DNA of 64,000 bases from Edaphocola aurantiacus (GCF_019797745.1 NZ_VOSI01000001.1:866928-930927); one strand, 5' to 3'. Shown: positions 26,436 to 38,326, numbered from the stretch's first letter. Notes: generated by a model not told the origin, from the letters alone. Numbers and translations are program-made.

Positions 26436-26443
26436 CAAAGGTA
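26436..26443 (-). promoter_or_regulatory. -7 promoter element of metG (leaderless arrangement)
   Basis: Minus strand TACCTTTG, exact TAnnTTTG, followed by CACGC and the metG ATG. Transcription would start at or within a few bases of the start codon. Confidence 0.65.
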
Positions 26444-26569
26444 GAACTTTGTGGCTTATAATAGAAACGGAAATCACTGTGAATTACGCCTGTTTACAGC
26501 TTACCTGATGATAAATCTGCTTTATAGCAATATCACATCAATTTAACGGAGCATTCGCGTGAAAAAAGT

Positions 26570-26577
26570 TACTTTTG
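26570..26577 (+). promoter_or_regulatory. -7 promoter element TACTTTTG of the thiamine pyrophosphokinase gene
   Basis: Exact TAnnTTTG, 17 bp before ATG 26595; it lies inside the longer GTG-initiated frame and argues against that start. Confidence 0.65.
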
Positions 26578-26594
26578 CAAGCTTAATCATATCC

Positions 26595-27257
26595 ATGTCT
26601 TCACACCACATTATCCGTGACAATCAGGAACCTGCACTCATCATCGCCAATGGCGAGGCTTGTAGCATGGACCTGCTTAATGAGTTGCTGGAATGGTCGC
26701 CGCTGGTAGTAGTACTGGACAGCGCTGTAACGCGTGTGATGGAGCTGGGGATTAAGATTGATGTGCTGATCGGGGATTTTGACCGCAGCTTTGATGCGCA
26801 TTATTACCAGGAGAAACAATACCCGCTGGAGATCATTCATGATCACTGCCAGGAATCTACAGACCTGGAAAAGGCTTTCCGCTACCTTGTGGGCCGTGAC
26901 TTTAAAGCCGCTAATGTAGTATGGGCTACCGGCCGCAGAGCAGATCATACGATTACCAATATCTGTAATATTGTGCGCTTCAGGGATCAGTTGAAGATTG
27001 TACTCTACGACGACTATTCCAAGATCTATACCTTACCCTATTCTTTTGAAAAATGGTATGCAGCCAACACGATTATTTCGCTCATACCGATCGGTACCGT
27101 AACCGGTATCACCTCCCGGAATCTGCAATATACCTTGCAAAATGAGACCCTTACCGCGGGATACCGTACCGGCAGCTCTAACCATGTGCTGCAGGACGGC
27201 TTCGTAAAAGTGTCTTATGAAACAGGAGACTTGCTGATGATGGAATGTCATGACTAA
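26595..27257 (+). CDS. Thiamine pyrophosphokinase
   Basis: This 220-residue enzyme transfers pyrophosphate from ATP to thiamine, making the cofactor thiamine diphosphate. Motifs: LVVVLDSAVTRVMELGIKID, IGDFDRS, STDLEKAFRYL and ATGRRADHT, in the order expected for the family; the C-terminal half is the thiamine-binding beta-sandwich. ATG 26595 is preferred over the longer GTG frame because a -7 element lies over the latter. The ABC exporter gene begins 15 bp downstream, so the two are probably co-transcribed, although no functional link is obvious. Confidence 0.9.
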   Translation: MSSHHIIRDNQEPALIIANGEACSMDLLNELLEWSPLVVVLDSAVTRVMELGIKIDVLIGDFDRSFDAHYYQEKQYPLEIIHDHCQESTDLEKAFRYLVGRDFKAANVVWATGRRADHTITNICNIVRFRDQLKIVLYDDYSKIYTLPYSFEKWYAANTIISLIPIGTVTGITSRNLQYTLQNETLTAGYRTGSSNHVLQDGFVKVSYETGDLLMMECHD

Positions 27258-27272
27258 TTTTTATTTTACTGT

Positions 27273-29033
27273 ATGAAACTGTTATATCAATACCTGAGCA
27301 GATACAAACTGCTTATCATCCTGGCGCTGCTACTGGCGGCCATCAACCAGGTATTTTCTTTAATGACCCCCTATATCCTGGGTAATTACCTGATCAATCC
27401 TTATGCGTCTAAAGTTGAAGCTTTCCGTGCAGGGGCAGAGCAGGCGTATTTTAACGGTATCCTGCTGGGCCTGGGATTAATCATCGGTTCTGCTATGATA
27501 TCACGCATTGCTAAAGCCTTCCAGGATTATGCCGTAAATGTGATCATCCAGAAATTTGGTGCAAGATTATATACCGATGGACTGAAACACTCTCTGCAGC
27601 TGCCTTTCCAGGAGTTTGAAGATCAGCGCAGCGGGGAGACGCTCTCTGTTCTGATCAAGGCCCGTGCCGATTGTGAGAAGTTCATTACCAATTTTATCAA
27701 TATCCTTTTTGCCACACTGGTAGGTATCGTGTTCGTTACAATTGTAGCTTATCGCCTCAGTCCTATGTTGCCGCTGATCTACCTGGTGGGTGCAGTAGTA
27801 TTATCCTTACTCACGAGCTTTTTAAGTAAACGCATCAAGCTGATTCAAAAGAATATTGTAAAAGAAACAACCTCTCTTGCCGGTAGTACTACAGAATCGC
27901 TGCGCAATATTGAACTGGTGAAGAGCCTTGGCCTTACTGACCAGGAGATCAGCCGTCTGAACAATAATACAAACAAGATACTGGACCTGGAACTGAAAAA
28001 AGTGAAGAGCATCCGTTCGATCAGCTTTGTACAGGGAACGTTTGTAAACTTCCTGCAGCAATGTATCATGTTTGCGCTGTTCTATTTCTTATTCCACGAC
28101 AGGATACAACTGGGTGATCTTATGATGATGCAGTTCTACTCTTTCTTTATCTTCGGACCATTACAGGAACTGGGTAATATTATCCTGAGCTACCGTGAGG
28201 CTGATGCTTCTCTGCAGAACCTGCAAAACCTGATGCAGAAAGAAGTGGAGAAAGAACCGGTTAATGCAGTGAATGTTGATGATATCAATACGCTGGCATT
28301 TGACAAAGTAAGCTTCCAGCATAAAAGCAGCACTCGTCCGGCACTGGACAAAGTTTCGTTTAGTGCAATCAAGGGTGAGACAATTGCTTTTGTAGGGCCC
28401 TCTGGCAGTGGTAAGACTACCCTGGTAAAACTCTTACTGGGACTGTATAAGCCTAGTGCCGGAAATATCCTGTATAATAATATTGATGAAAGAACTGTAT
28501 CCTTAAATAGCATACGCAAGCAATTGGGTATTGTAACGCAGGATACGCAGCTCTTCTCCGGTACTATACGGGAGAACCTGAAGTTCGTAATGCCGGAAGC
28601 GACAGATGAGGCTGTACTGGATGCCGTACACCAGGCATCAGGTAAAAGCATTTTGGCCCGCAGTGATAAAGGCCTGGATACCATTATCGGTGAGGGTGGT
28701 CTGAAATTATCGGGTGGCGAGCGTCAGCGTTTATCTATTGCCCGTTCTTTGCTGCGCCAGCCACGACTGCTGATATTTGATGAAGCAACCAGTGCGCTGG
28801 ACTCTATCACGGAAAGTGAGATTTCTGAAACGATGGAGGAGATCAGCAAGGAGCGTAACCAGATCACGATCCTGATTGCACACCGCTTGTCTACCGTAAT
28901 GCATGCCGATCGCATCTTTGTACTGGAGAAAGGTAAAGTCATTGAACAGGGTAACCACAATGACTTACTGGACCTGAAAGGACTCTACTATGCAATGTGG
29001 AGACAACAGGTAGGTGCAGAATATGCTGAATAA
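27273..29033 (+). CDS. ABC exporter half-transporter (permease fused to ATPase)
   Basis: This 586-residue protein has an N-terminal six-helix membrane domain (about residues 12-310) and a C-terminal ATPase with Walker A GPSGSGKTTL, signature LSGGERQR, Walker B LLIFDEATSALD and the H-loop IAHRLST. It would work as a homodimer or heterodimer exporting lipid, peptide or drug across the inner membrane; MsbA-like lipid A flippase is one possibility. It is the second gene after thiamine pyrophosphokinase and ends at a long shared terminator. Confidence 0.93.
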   Translation: MKLLYQYLSRYKLLIILALLLAAINQVFSLMTPYILGNYLINPYASKVEAFRAGAEQAYFNGILLGLGLIIGSAMISRIAKAFQDYAVNVIIQKFGARLYTDGLKHSLQLPFQEFEDQRSGETLSVLIKARADCEKFITNFINILFATLVGIVFVTIVAYRLSPMLPLIYLVGAVVLSLLTSFLSKRIKLIQKNIVKETTSLAGSTTESLRNIELVKSLGLTDQEISRLNNNTNKILDLELKKVKSIRSISFVQGTFVNFLQQCIMFALFYFLFHDRIQLGDLMMMQFYSFFIFGPLQELGNIILSYREADASLQNLQNLMQKEVEKEPVNAVNVDDINTLAFDKVSFQHKSSTRPALDKVSFSAIKGETIAFVGPSGSGKTTLVKLLLGLYKPSAGNILYNNIDERTVSLNSIRKQLGIVTQDTQLFSGTIRENLKFVMPEATDEAVLDAVHQASGKSILARSDKGLDTIIGEGGLKLSGGERQRLSIARSLLRQPRLLIFDEATSALDSITESEISETMEEISKERNQITILIAHRLSTVMHADRIFVLEKGKVIEQGNHNDLLDLKGLYYAMWRQQVGAEYAE

Positions 29034-29049
29034 TTTTACAACCTTCTAT

Positions 29050-29088
29050 TATACAAAAGCCCCGGCAAATTGCCGGGGCTTTTGTATA
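29050..29088. terminator. 18-bp terminator shared by the ABC exporter and katG genes
   Basis: TATACAAAAGCCCCGGCA and its exact complement flank an AAT loop, with A/T runs on both sides between convergent genes. Confidence 0.9.
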
Positions 29089-29107
29089 AATTGATATTTT
29101 GCTTTAT

Positions 29108-31414
<2,307 letters not shown>

Positions 31415-31419
31415 TTAAT

Positions 31420-31833
31420 TTATTTCTTGAACTGCCCTGTGATCTGCAGTTTGATGTCTTTTATAGAGAATGATTTGATCGGATGTTCTTTAAAATATGC
31501 TTCGATCAGTTGCGTAATCTGTTCATCATGATAATCAGCAATCTTATCGGTTTCGGTGCAATACAGATGATGATGATGGTCGACAACCGCGTCATAACGC
31601 ATGATGTCCTTTTCTGTTTTTACTTTTTTCAACAGATTGTGCTCGGCCAGTGTATCCAGTACTTTATATACCGTCGCTACAGAAATGCCGGGGTGATTTT
31701 CTTTGATATAGGCAATAATCTGCTCAGCAGTAGGATGGGTTTTTAATTCCAGTACTGCTTCAAATATGGCCATACGCTGCGGGGTCACCTTAAGCCCTTT
31801 CTCTTTCAATCGTTCGGATATGATCTGTTTCAT
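31420..31833 (-). CDS. perR: PerR-type Fur-family peroxide repressor
   Basis: This 137-residue regulator has a winged helix (VTPQRMAIFEAVLE; ISVATVYKVLDTLAEHNLL) and a C-terminal dimerisation domain. The regulatory metal site reads HPTAEQI, RYD, HHHHLYC and ADYHDE, with Asp in the position typical of PerR. The two CxxC pairs that bind structural zinc in Bacillus PerR are missing; only one Cys remains in the domain. It is followed by katG. Its own -7 promoter element sits inside an imperfect inverted repeat (31842-31867), consistent with autorepression. Fur rather than PerR activity is less likely given the katG partner. Confidence 0.88.
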   Translation of the reverse strand: MKQIISERLKEKGLKVTPQRMAIFEAVLELKTHPTAEQIIAYIKENHPGISVATVYKVLDTLAEHNLLKKVKTEKDIMRYDAVVDHHHHLYCTETDKIADYHDEQITQLIEAYFKEHPIKSFSIKDIKLQITGQFKK

Positions 31834-31841
31834 TGCTCAAA

Positions 31842-31867
31842 TGATAACTATTATTCAAAAGTAATCA
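31842..31867. promoter_or_regulatory. Inverted repeat over the perR promoter, candidate PerR operator
   Basis: TGATAACT (31842-31849) and AGTAATCA (31860-31867) pair at 7 of 8 positions across a 10-bp centre. The minus-strand -7 element TACTTTTG (31856-31863) lies within it, 22 bp before the perR ATG. Confidence 0.5.
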
Positions 31868-31928
31868 TTCTCCTTTAGCAATCATATTCCCTGGCAATTG
31901 ATAATAAGTTAGTCGATATAGTAAAATT

Positions 31929-32369
31929 TTATACTTCTTCTTTTCGCTCCCAATGCTGCTTATTACCAAAGCCTTTTGCATTATCGGTAAACTTAATTTT
32001 TAAAAGCGTGATGGTCCACATATCGCCGGGTACGGCCATAGCTATAGGATATGCTGTATGATATTGCATAGCAGGCAGTACATCGAAAAGGGTATTTTTC
32101 TGCACGGTTCCTTCAAACTGTATACCTTGTATCATTAACGTATTCAGCTGATCGGGTAAAATGGTTCCGGCACAAACGCCATTTTTCAGTAATAGCTGTG
32201 CGTGGTGTGTATCTGAGGAGGATTTGAAATAGAGGCAATGCTTTGCAGCATCATAGACAAAGAAGCAGGTAAAGCAATAGGGCATCTGCTGCTCGTCGAT
32301 ACAACAGACATTGACGCAGGTCTGTTGCGCCATAAATTGTGCGATATCTTCGTGCATTTTAGTTTCCAT
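31929..32369 (-). CDS. Pyridoxamine 5'-phosphate oxidase-like flavin split-barrel protein
   Basis: This 146-residue protein of the FMN-binding split-barrel superfamily opens with a helix (MHEDIAQFMAQQ) and contains LYFKSSSDTHHAQLLL, a typical phosphate-contacting segment, and GIQFEGTVQK. Members oxidise or reduce small substrates with FMN or F420, or bind heme; the substrate is unknown. It lies upstream of the perR-katG operon on the same strand but has its own -7 element (TAGATTTG at 32389-32396). The Cys-rich N-terminal strand (CVNVCC) is unusual. Confidence 0.78.
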   Translation of the reverse strand: METKMHEDIAQFMAQQTCVNVCCIDEQQMPYCFTCFFVYDAAKHCLYFKSSSDTHHAQLLLKNGVCAGTILPDQLNTLMIQGIQFEGTVQKNTLFDVLPAMQYHTAYPIAMAVPGDMWTITLLKIKFTDNAKGFGNKQHWERKEEV

Positions 32370-32388
32370 AAAGCTGCTGCTTAATACT

Positions 32389-32396
32389 CAAATCTA
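32389..32396 (-). promoter_or_regulatory. -7 promoter element TAGATTTG of the split-barrel protein gene
   Basis: Exact TAnnTTTG on the minus strand, 20 bp before the ATG at 32369. Confidence 0.6.
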
Positions 32397-32464
32397 AAAT
32401 ATTCTGCTTAATTAAAAAAATATCGGAACTTTGCAGGCTATAAATATTTCTTATATAACATAAT

Positions 32465-32893
32465 ATGTTACAACTGACCAAGATTTTCCCTTTTGAAACC
32501 GCCCATGCGGTATTTGGTTATGAAGGGCCTTGCCGCAATATTCACGGGCATTCTTATGAACTGCATGTGACCGTAGCGGCTACTCAAAAAACAGCTGATT
32601 ATATTGCCCCTCCTGGTTTCCTGATTGATTTTAAGGATATCAAGAATATCGTAAAAAAAGAGATTGTAGAATACTTTGATCATAAACTGGTGCTCTCTAA
32701 GAATTACCTGGAGGCACATCCGGAGATTGCTGCACATGAGAACCTGATCGTTTGGGAACATGAGCCAAGTGCAGAAAATATCTTATTGTATACCCGTAAG
32801 CAATTAAGGGCTATACTTCCGGAAGGCATTGTGATCCGCTCTATGCGCCTGTATGAGACCAAGACGTCTTATGCCGAGTGGATTGAGGATTAA
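32465..32893 (+). CDS. queD: 6-pyruvoyltetrahydropterin synthase / QueD-family protein
   Basis: This 142-residue T-fold enzyme has zinc ligands in FETAHAV and NIHGHSYEL, and a catalytic region including DHKLVLS and the late Glu motif RLYETKTSYAEW. In bacteria the family is mostly 6-carboxytetrahydropterin synthase (QueD), the second step in making the tRNA base queuosine. The usual catalytic Cys of QueD appears as Cys in GPCRNIHGH. No other queuosine gene is in the window, so a different pterin role cannot be excluded. Confidence 0.88.
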   Translation: MLQLTKIFPFETAHAVFGYEGPCRNIHGHSYELHVTVAATQKTADYIAPPGFLIDFKDIKNIVKKEIVEYFDHKLVLSKNYLEAHPEIAAHENLIVWEHEPSAENILLYTRKQLRAILPEGIVIRSMRLYETKTSYAEWIED

Positions 32894-32915
32894 GCAGGAA
32901 ATATATTATCCAAAC

Positions 32916-32947
32916 AAAAGCGAACAGAGATTATCTGTTCGCTTTTT
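32916..32947 (+). terminator. Terminator of the QueD gene
   Basis: AAAAGCGAACAGA / TCTGTTCGCTTTT, 13-bp perfect stem, GATTA loop, T5 run. Confidence 0.9.
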
Positions 32948-32989
32948 ATATTAATTGAACTTTAGAATGCTTCCTAAAATAGGGTACTC

Positions 32990-33050
32990 AATCATAAATA
33001 TATAAAAAGGGAAGCCTGAAACAGACTTCCCTTTTTATATATTTATGATT
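32990..33050. terminator. 25-bp perfect hairpin, terminator of the sdhCAB operon
   Basis: Arms 32990-33014 and 33026-33050 are exact complements with an 11-nt loop, core AAAAAGGGAAG / CTTCCCTTTTT. It lies 6 bp from the sdhB stop and also closes off the convergent QueD side. Confidence 0.9.
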
Positions 33051-33055
33051 ATATC

Positions 33056-33826
33056 TTATTTAGCAATGCTTCCACTCAGACCAGCTTTAATGTACTCTGA
33101 GTTCAGGCGACGGATGTTCATGATAGAGATCTCTTTAGGACATTCTGCTTCACAAGCACCGGTATTGGTACAAGAACCGAAACCTTCTTTATCCATCTGA
33201 TCAACCATGTTAACCACACGTGTCTTGCGCTCTGCTTCACCTTGTGGCAATAAGGCCAGGTGAGATACTTTTGCAGACAGGAACAGCATAGCTGAAGAGT
33301 TTTTACAAGATGCAACACAAGCACCACAACCGATACAGGTTGCTGCAGCAAAGGACTCATCTGCTTTATCTTTAGCAATAGGCAGGTTGTTCGCATCCTG
33401 CGCATTACCGGTATTTACGGAGATATAACCACCAGCCTGGATGATACGGTCAAACGCTGTACGATCTACCATCAGATCTTTAATCACCGGGAAAGCACCT
33501 GCTCTCCAAGGTTCTACAACGATTGTATCGCCATCTTTAAATGCACGCATGTGCAACTGGCAGGTTGTGGTACCGCTCCACGGACCGTGGGCTTTACCGT
33601 TGATGTGCATAGAACAAGCGCCACAAATACCTTCACGACAGTCGTGATCGAATGTGATCGGCTCTTTTCCTTCATGAATCAATTGCTCGTTCAATACGTC
33701 GAACATCTCCAGGAAAGACATTTCAGAAGAGATATCTTTCACCTGATAGGTTTCGAAGCTACCTTGAACCTGAGCATTTTGCTGACGCCATACTTTCAGC
33801 GTCAAATTCATATTATAATGTTCCAT
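33056..33826 (-). CDS. sdhB: Succinate dehydrogenase/fumarate reductase iron-sulfur subunit
   Basis: This 256-residue subunit carries electrons between the flavoprotein and the membrane quinone. The 2Fe-2S cluster Cys lie in [13 protein letters not shown] and GTTTC; the [4Fe-4S] and [3Fe-4S] ligands lie in [19 protein letters not shown] and ECPKE. ATG 33826 ([14 protein letters not shown]) is preferred to the longer frame from 33862. It is the last gene of the C-A-B operon. Confidence 0.95.
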   Translation of the reverse strand: MEHYNMNLTLKVWRQQNAQVQGSFETYQVKDISSEMSFLEMFDVLNEQLIHEGKEPITFDHDCREGICGACSMHINGKAHGPWSGTTTCQLHMRAFKDGDTIVVEPWRAGAFPVIKDLMVDRTAFDRIIQAGGYISVNTGNAQDANNLPIAKDKADESFAAATCIGCGACVASCKNSSAMLFLSAKVSHLALLPQGEAERKTRVVNMVDQMDKEGFGSCTNTGACEAECPKEISIMNIRRLNSEYIKAGLSGSIAK

Positions 33827-33894
33827 CTGTTTAACTTTTATGGGTACATTAAGCGGCCGCAACGCACTTAATGAAATATGTTTGTTGAATAATA

Positions 33895-35868
33895 TTATTT
33901 ATAAGAACGTTGAGACGGGTGAACCACTTCATAATTCAGGTCTTCTTTGTGTAAAGTCCATGCGCTGTCTCCATCGTACTGCCATGCAGCTACGTACATG
34001 AAGTTTTCATCATCACGTTGTGCTTCACCATCTTCAGTCTGAGACTCTTCACGGAAGTGACCACCACAAGATTCAGCACGGTTCAGGGCATCTTTACACA
34101 TCAGCTCACCTAATTCGATGAAATCTGCAACACGGTTAGCTTTATCCAGCTCAGTGTTCATACCTTCAACAGTACCAGGGATTTTCACATCGCTCCAGAA
34201 CTCTTTTTTCAGTGCCTGGATCTCTGCGATCGCTTCTGTCAGACCTTCTTTAGTACGACCCATACCACATTTATCCCACATGATCTTACCCAGACGCTTG
34301 TGCAGGCTCTCAACAGATTGAGTACCTTTAATGCTCATCAGTTTGTTGATACGATCAGCAACTTCTTTCTCTGCTTTTACAAATTCAGGATGATCAGTTG
34401 GAATGGCTTTTGTACGGATATCATCTGCCAGGTAGTTACCCAGAGTGTAAGGGATTACGAAGTAACCATCTGCCAGACCCTGCATCAGTGCTGATGCACC
34501 CAGACGGTTTGCACCGTGGTCAGAGAAGTTAGCCTCACCCAGACAGTACAGACCTGGAACGCTTGTCATCAGTTCATAATCTACCCACAGACCACCCATT
34601 GTATAGTGTACCGCAGGGTATATACGCATTGGTACTTCATATGGATCTTCACCGGTAATCTTCGCATACATATCGAACAGGTTACCGTATTTTTCTTTTA
34701 CTACAGCCAGACCATGAGTACGCACCTCTTCCGGAGTCGGATTATGGTTACCTACTTTACCACACTCAATAGTACCGTAACGGATTACCGCTGCTGCGAA
34801 ATCCAGGTATACTGCTTGCTTGGAGGTACCTACACCATAACCGGCATCACAACGCTCTTTTGCAGCACGGGAGGCAACGTCACGTGGCACCAGGTTACCG
34901 AAGGCAGGGTATCTTCTCTCCAGATAGTAATCTCTTTCCTCTTCCGGAATCTCGCTGGCCTTACGGTTATCGTTTTGTTTTTTAGGCACCCAGATACGAC
35001 CATCGTTACGTAAGGATTCAGACATCAGCGTCAGTTTAGACTGGTGATCTCCTGAAACCGGAATACAGGTCGGGTGAATTTGTGTATAACAAGGGTTAGC
35101 AAAGTATGCACCTTTCAGGTGAGCCTTCCAGGTTGCCGTTACGTTACTGCCCATTGCATTTGTAGATAAATAGAATACGTTACCGTAACCGCCTGAACAC
35201 AGCAGGACAGCGTGTCCGAAGTGTCTTTCCAGTTTACCGGTAATCATATTACGGGCAATGATACCACGTGCTTTACCATCGACCATAACGATGTCCAGCA
35301 TTTCGTGGCGGTTGTACATTGTTACATTACCTAAGGCTACCTGGCGCTCCAGGGCCTGGTATGCACCGATCAGCAATTGCTGTCCGGTCTGACCAGCAGC
35401 GTAGAATGTACGTTGTACCTGAGTACCACCGAAAGAACGGTTACTCAGCATACCACCGTATTCACGGGCAAATGGTACACCCTGAGCCACACATTGATCA
35501 ATGATGTTGGCACTTACTTCAGCCAGACGATGTACGTTGGACTCACGCGCACGATAGTCACCACCTTTAATGGTATCGTAGAACAAGCGGTAAACGCTGT
35601 CACCATCATTCTGATAGTTTTTGGCAGCATTGATACCACCCTGTGCAGCGATAGAGTGCGCACGACGCGGAGAATCCTGAAAGCAAAATGCTTTTACTTT
35701 ATATCCTAATTCGCCTAAAGATGCAGCAGCAGAAGCTCCTGCCAGACCAGTACCGATAACGATAACTTCTAAGCTACGTTTATTGGCTGGGTTGACGATT
35801 TTACAACTATTTTTATAAGAAGACCATTTTTGCGAAAGTTCGCCGGCAGGTATTTTTGAATTTAACAT
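33895..35868 (-). CDS. sdhA: Succinate dehydrogenase/fumarate reductase flavoprotein subunit
   Basis: This 657-residue catalytic subunit oxidises succinate to fumarate. The FAD-binding Rossmann motif is [20 protein letters not shown]; the covalent flavin His is in [11 protein letters not shown]; substrate-binding residues are in [14 protein letters not shown] and [13 protein letters not shown]. Its length and the [15 protein letters not shown]-terminus match the type B enzymes of Bacteroidota, which pair with a diheme cytochrome b and menaquinone. It lies between sdhC and sdhB. Confidence 0.97.
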   Translation of the reverse strand: MLNSKIPAGELSQKWSSYKNSCKIVNPANKRSLEVIVIGTGLAGASAAASLGELGYKVKAFCFQDSPRRAHSIAAQGGINAAKNYQNDGDSVYRLFYDTIKGGDYRARESNVHRLAEVSANIIDQCVAQGVPFAREYGGMLSNRSFGGTQVQRTFYAAGQTGQQLLIGAYQALERQVALGNVTMYNRHEMLDIVMVDGKARGIIARNMITGKLERHFGHAVLLCSGGYGNVFYLSTNAMGSNVTATWKAHLKGAYFANPCYTQIHPTCIPVSGDHQSKLTLMSESLRNDGRIWVPKKQNDNRKASEIPEEERDYYLERRYPAFGNLVPRDVASRAAKERCDAGYGVGTSKQAVYLDFAAAVIRYGTIECGKVGNHNPTPEEVRTHGLAVVKEKYGNLFDMYAKITGEDPYEVPMRIYPAVHYTMGGLWVDYELMTSVPGLYCLGEANFSDHGANRLGASALMQGLADGYFVIPYTLGNYLADDIRTKAIPTDHPEFVKAEKEVADRINKLMSIKGTQSVESLHKRLGKIMWDKCGMGRTKEGLTEAIAEIQALKKEFWSDVKIPGTVEGMNTELDKANRVADFIELGELMCKDALNRAESCGGHFREESQTEDGEAQRDDENFMYVAAWQYDGDSAWTLHKEDLNYEVVHPSQRSYK

Positions 35869-35924
35869 ATCTAATGAAGTCTTTTTTGCTGTTTAAATTG
35901 ATAATAAAGGCTAGGCTTTAAAAA

Positions 35925-36644
35925 CTAGTGTGCCATTGTTTTTACAAACTGAGCAACCTCTGCTGCCGGTGGCAACCATCCTAATTTGTAAGAAATCGGC
36001 ATCAGGGCAAAAATAGCCGGAACGATGATTGCGAAGCCTACACCGATACAGTTAATTAAACCTTTGTATTTAGGTGTACTTAAACCTAAAGTCTGGAATG
36101 CACTCCAGAAGCCATGCACTAAGTGCCATGCCAGGGAGATACATCCTGCTACATATATAATAACAACCCACCATTGCTGGAATGTTTCTTCCATGATCAG
36201 GTACAGGTCTTTTTCATGACCTTGTGTCAACTGCTGGTAACGGTTAGGTGCCCAGAAGTGTGCCAGGTGCAATACTAAAAACATCAGGATCAGTGTACCC
36301 AGTAAGCCCATTGAGCGGGTGTACCATTTACTGCTGCTGTTACCAGGAGCTACGTTGTAGCCTACCGGTCGCTTGGCTTTGTTCTGTGCAGTAAGCATTA
36401 ACCCTTGTACAATGTGCAGGATAATGAAGGCAAACAAGCCTACCTCTGCGATACGGGTAATTGGATTGGAACCAAGGAAGTGGGCAATTTCACCATAAGC
36501 TTTGTAGCCTCTGCCGTAATCCAGCCATTCTAAGAAGATCTGAGCATTGGCGTAACAGTGGACTACCAGGAAGACGATCAAGAACAGACCAGTGAGACCC
36601 ATTACCAGTTTTTTACCAATCGAAGATGTTAAAAAGTTTTTCAT
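35925..36644 (-). CDS. sdhC: Succinate dehydrogenase cytochrome b subunit (type B)
   Basis: This 239-residue membrane subunit has five hydrophobic helices and several helix His residues suited to two b hemes (LIVFLVVHCYANAQ; FIILHIVQGLML; FLVLHLAHFWAP; LAWHLVHGFW). It anchors the enzyme and passes electrons to menaquinone. It is the first gene of sdhCAB; an exact -7 element lies 52 bp upstream. No separate SdhD is present, as is normal for type B. Confidence 0.95.
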   Translation of the reverse strand: MKNFLTSSIGKKLVMGLTGLFLIVFLVVHCYANAQIFLEWLDYGRGYKAYGEIAHFLGSNPITRIAEVGLFAFIILHIVQGLMLTAQNKAKRPVGYNVAPGNSSSKWYTRSMGLLGTLILMFLVLHLAHFWAPNRYQQLTQGHEKDLYLIMEETFQQWWVVIIYVAGCISLAWHLVHGFWSAFQTLGLSTPKYKGLINCIGVGFAIIVPAIFALMPISYKLGWLPPAAEVAQFVKTMAH

Positions 36645-36695
36645 TCTAAAAAGTGAGAAATGTGAAATGTAATTTTTCTGTCAAAAATTTAGTTG

Positions 36696-36703
36696 CAAAG
36701 ATA
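36696..36703 (-). promoter_or_regulatory. -7 promoter element TATCTTTG of sdhCAB
   Basis: Exact TAnnTTTG on the minus strand, 52 bp upstream of the sdhC ATG, in an AT-rich leader. Confidence 0.65.
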
Positions 36704-36814
36704 CCACCCAATTTTTAAAAATACAAAGGGAAATAAAAAAATAAAAACCTATATTGGCCTGCATTTGAGCGCATGACAGCGCTTATTTCATGACAATGGC
36801 ACTTCGTAAATTGC

Positions 36815-37777
36815 TTATTTCCAGTACAAATAATGCTGCAAACCGATGTTAAACTGGGGGTATAAACGGGCATATGACAATTTAACAAATTGCAATTGTG
36901 TAGAAAAATCGATACGGGTGTTGGAATTTAAGATAAGCTGCACACCAGGTACTATATCTACATAAAACCCTGCCTGCAAGGCTTTCGGAAAATAGGATGT
37001 ACGTATTTCGTACTCCGGCGCATTGTAAGGGGTCAGCCATACACGCACATCACCGTAATACTTTCCCATAAATTCACAGTACAGGTTTATATTGGGCTGC
37101 TTATAGCTGCGATAGGTACGCGGGTATACCAGATAGCCGAAGGACAGGCTATAATTAATTGTTGTCGGATATTTTACCGTAGTGGGAATATCGGGCAGTC
37201 CGGCTATAGGATCGACCTGCACTCCGGAAAACTTCCCGGGCAGGATCACTCCGGCAGTAAGCGATACGGCAAATTTATTTTTCAGGTAAGTGGAGATCAG
37301 CCCGAAACCAAGGCCTTTGGTGTCATCCATCAGGCGGGGCTCTCCTTCATCATGCGCAGTATTGACGGAAGAGGCTTCTGCATAAGCGGCCATACGCAAA
37401 TGCTCATTGGTCCTGTCTCGGGTCAGGAAACGGTATTTGGCATACAGGCTGAACCCATTAAATTTATAGGGCTTGTATACACCACGCTCGGGTGTATTAT
37501 GATAGGGAAACTCTTCGGGTAGCTTTTCTTTATGATGGTTAGAACTAGCAGCAGTAAGGTATATGGAGAGCTTCGGTGTAAGGCCGTACATCAACCGGAG
37601 TCCGTTAAAGTTTCTCAGCTGATTACTTTCTTTATAAAACTCTGACATAAGACGAATGCCAAGGATACCTTTAGGAATATTACTGGCCGGCTCGGTATTG
37701 GGGAAGAGTTCCTGTGCCCGGCCCGTCTGTGCCAGACCCAGTATCAATCCAATACTCAAGAGCTGTTTTTTGTTCAT
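36815..37777 (-). CDS. Outer-membrane beta-barrel-like protein of unknown function
   Basis: This 320-residue protein has a signal peptide (MNKKQLLSIGLILGLAQTGRAQ) and repeated amphipathic beta-strand segments (GLRLMYGLTPKLSIYLTAASS; KFNGFSLYAKYRFLT; FAVSLTAGVILPG; INYSLSFGYLVYP), ending in a strand-like YLYWK. This fits an outer-membrane barrel with Lys/Arg-rich loops. ATG 37777 was chosen to give the signal peptide; the longer frame has no signal at its start. It is the last gene of a run with a secreted HMA protein (20 bp upstream) and an ABC-2 permease. The substrate is unknown; metal export is one guess. Confidence 0.75.
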   Translation of the reverse strand: MNKKQLLSIGLILGLAQTGRAQELFPNTEPASNIPKGILGIRLMSEFYKESNQLRNFNGLRLMYGLTPKLSIYLTAASSNHHKEKLPEEFPYHNTPERGVYKPYKFNGFSLYAKYRFLTRDRTNEHLRMAAYAEASSVNTAHDEGEPRLMDDTKGLGFGLISTYLKNKFAVSLTAGVILPGKFSGVQVDPIAGLPDIPTTVKYPTTINYSLSFGYLVYPRTYRSYKQPNINLYCEFMGKYYGDVRVWLTPYNAPEYEIRTSYFPKALQAGFYVDIVPGVQLILNSNTRIDFSTQLQFVKLSYARLYPQFNIGLQHYLYWK

Positions 37778-37797
37778 TTGTATATGTAATATTGCCT

Positions 37798-38307
37798 TTA
37801 ATCTGCCAGCACGAACCGGTATACAGCCTTGCAATGGCAATCTGCTTTGGCAGGAAGGTTATGGTATTTTTTATAACTCACCGGATCTATCATTCCTTTA
37901 TCTACAAAACGCATTTTCCAGACCGGAACGGATGCGGACAAGTCTCCTTTTGCCAGTTCGTAACAGGCATTCTTATACGTAAAGCATGAGGCCTGCAATT
38001 GCTCACCGGCACCTGGCTTAAAATCTGCATCTATAAATCGTACGGAAAATCCGGCGTCTGTTACCGCCTTAGCCACCTGGCTAAACGCAATAGGCGCATT
38101 GGGTTTTAATTTTAAAACTGCCCGGGTATTGGCCAGATCCATCTGTACCTCTTTGATAAAATCAAGCTTACGCAAACGCATTTCTACACTGCGGCTGCAC
38201 TGCGAGCAGGTAAGTCCGTCTACCCCTATACGCACAGCCGTAAACTGGGCTGTAGCTACAGCAGAGATGAATACAAGACAAATGCAGAATAACAACCTGA
38301 TTTTCAT
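37798..38307 (-). CDS. Secreted heavy-metal-associated (HMA) domain protein
   Basis: This 169-residue protein has a signal peptide (MKIRLLFCICLVFISAVATAQ), then an HMA ferredoxin-like domain with metal-binding GLTCSQC (Cys34 and Cys37), followed by ~75 residues with further Cys (SCFTYKNACYELAKGD; ADCHCKAVYRF). Periplasmic HMA proteins carry Cu(I) or similar metal ions. It lies 19 bp downstream of the ABC-2 permease gene and 20 bp upstream of the barrel-like gene, suggesting a three-gene unit. The C-terminal domain has no family I recognise. Confidence 0.85.
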   Translation of the reverse strand: MKIRLLFCICLVFISAVATAQFTAVRIGVDGLTCSQCSRSVEMRLRKLDFIKEVQMDLANTRAVLKLKPNAPIAFSQVAKAVTDAGFSVRFIDADFKPGAGEQLQASCFTYKNACYELAKGDLSASVPVWKMRFVDKGMIDPVSYKKYHNLPAKADCHCKAVYRFVLAD

Positions 38308-38326
38308 CTCATAAAGTTACATAAAA

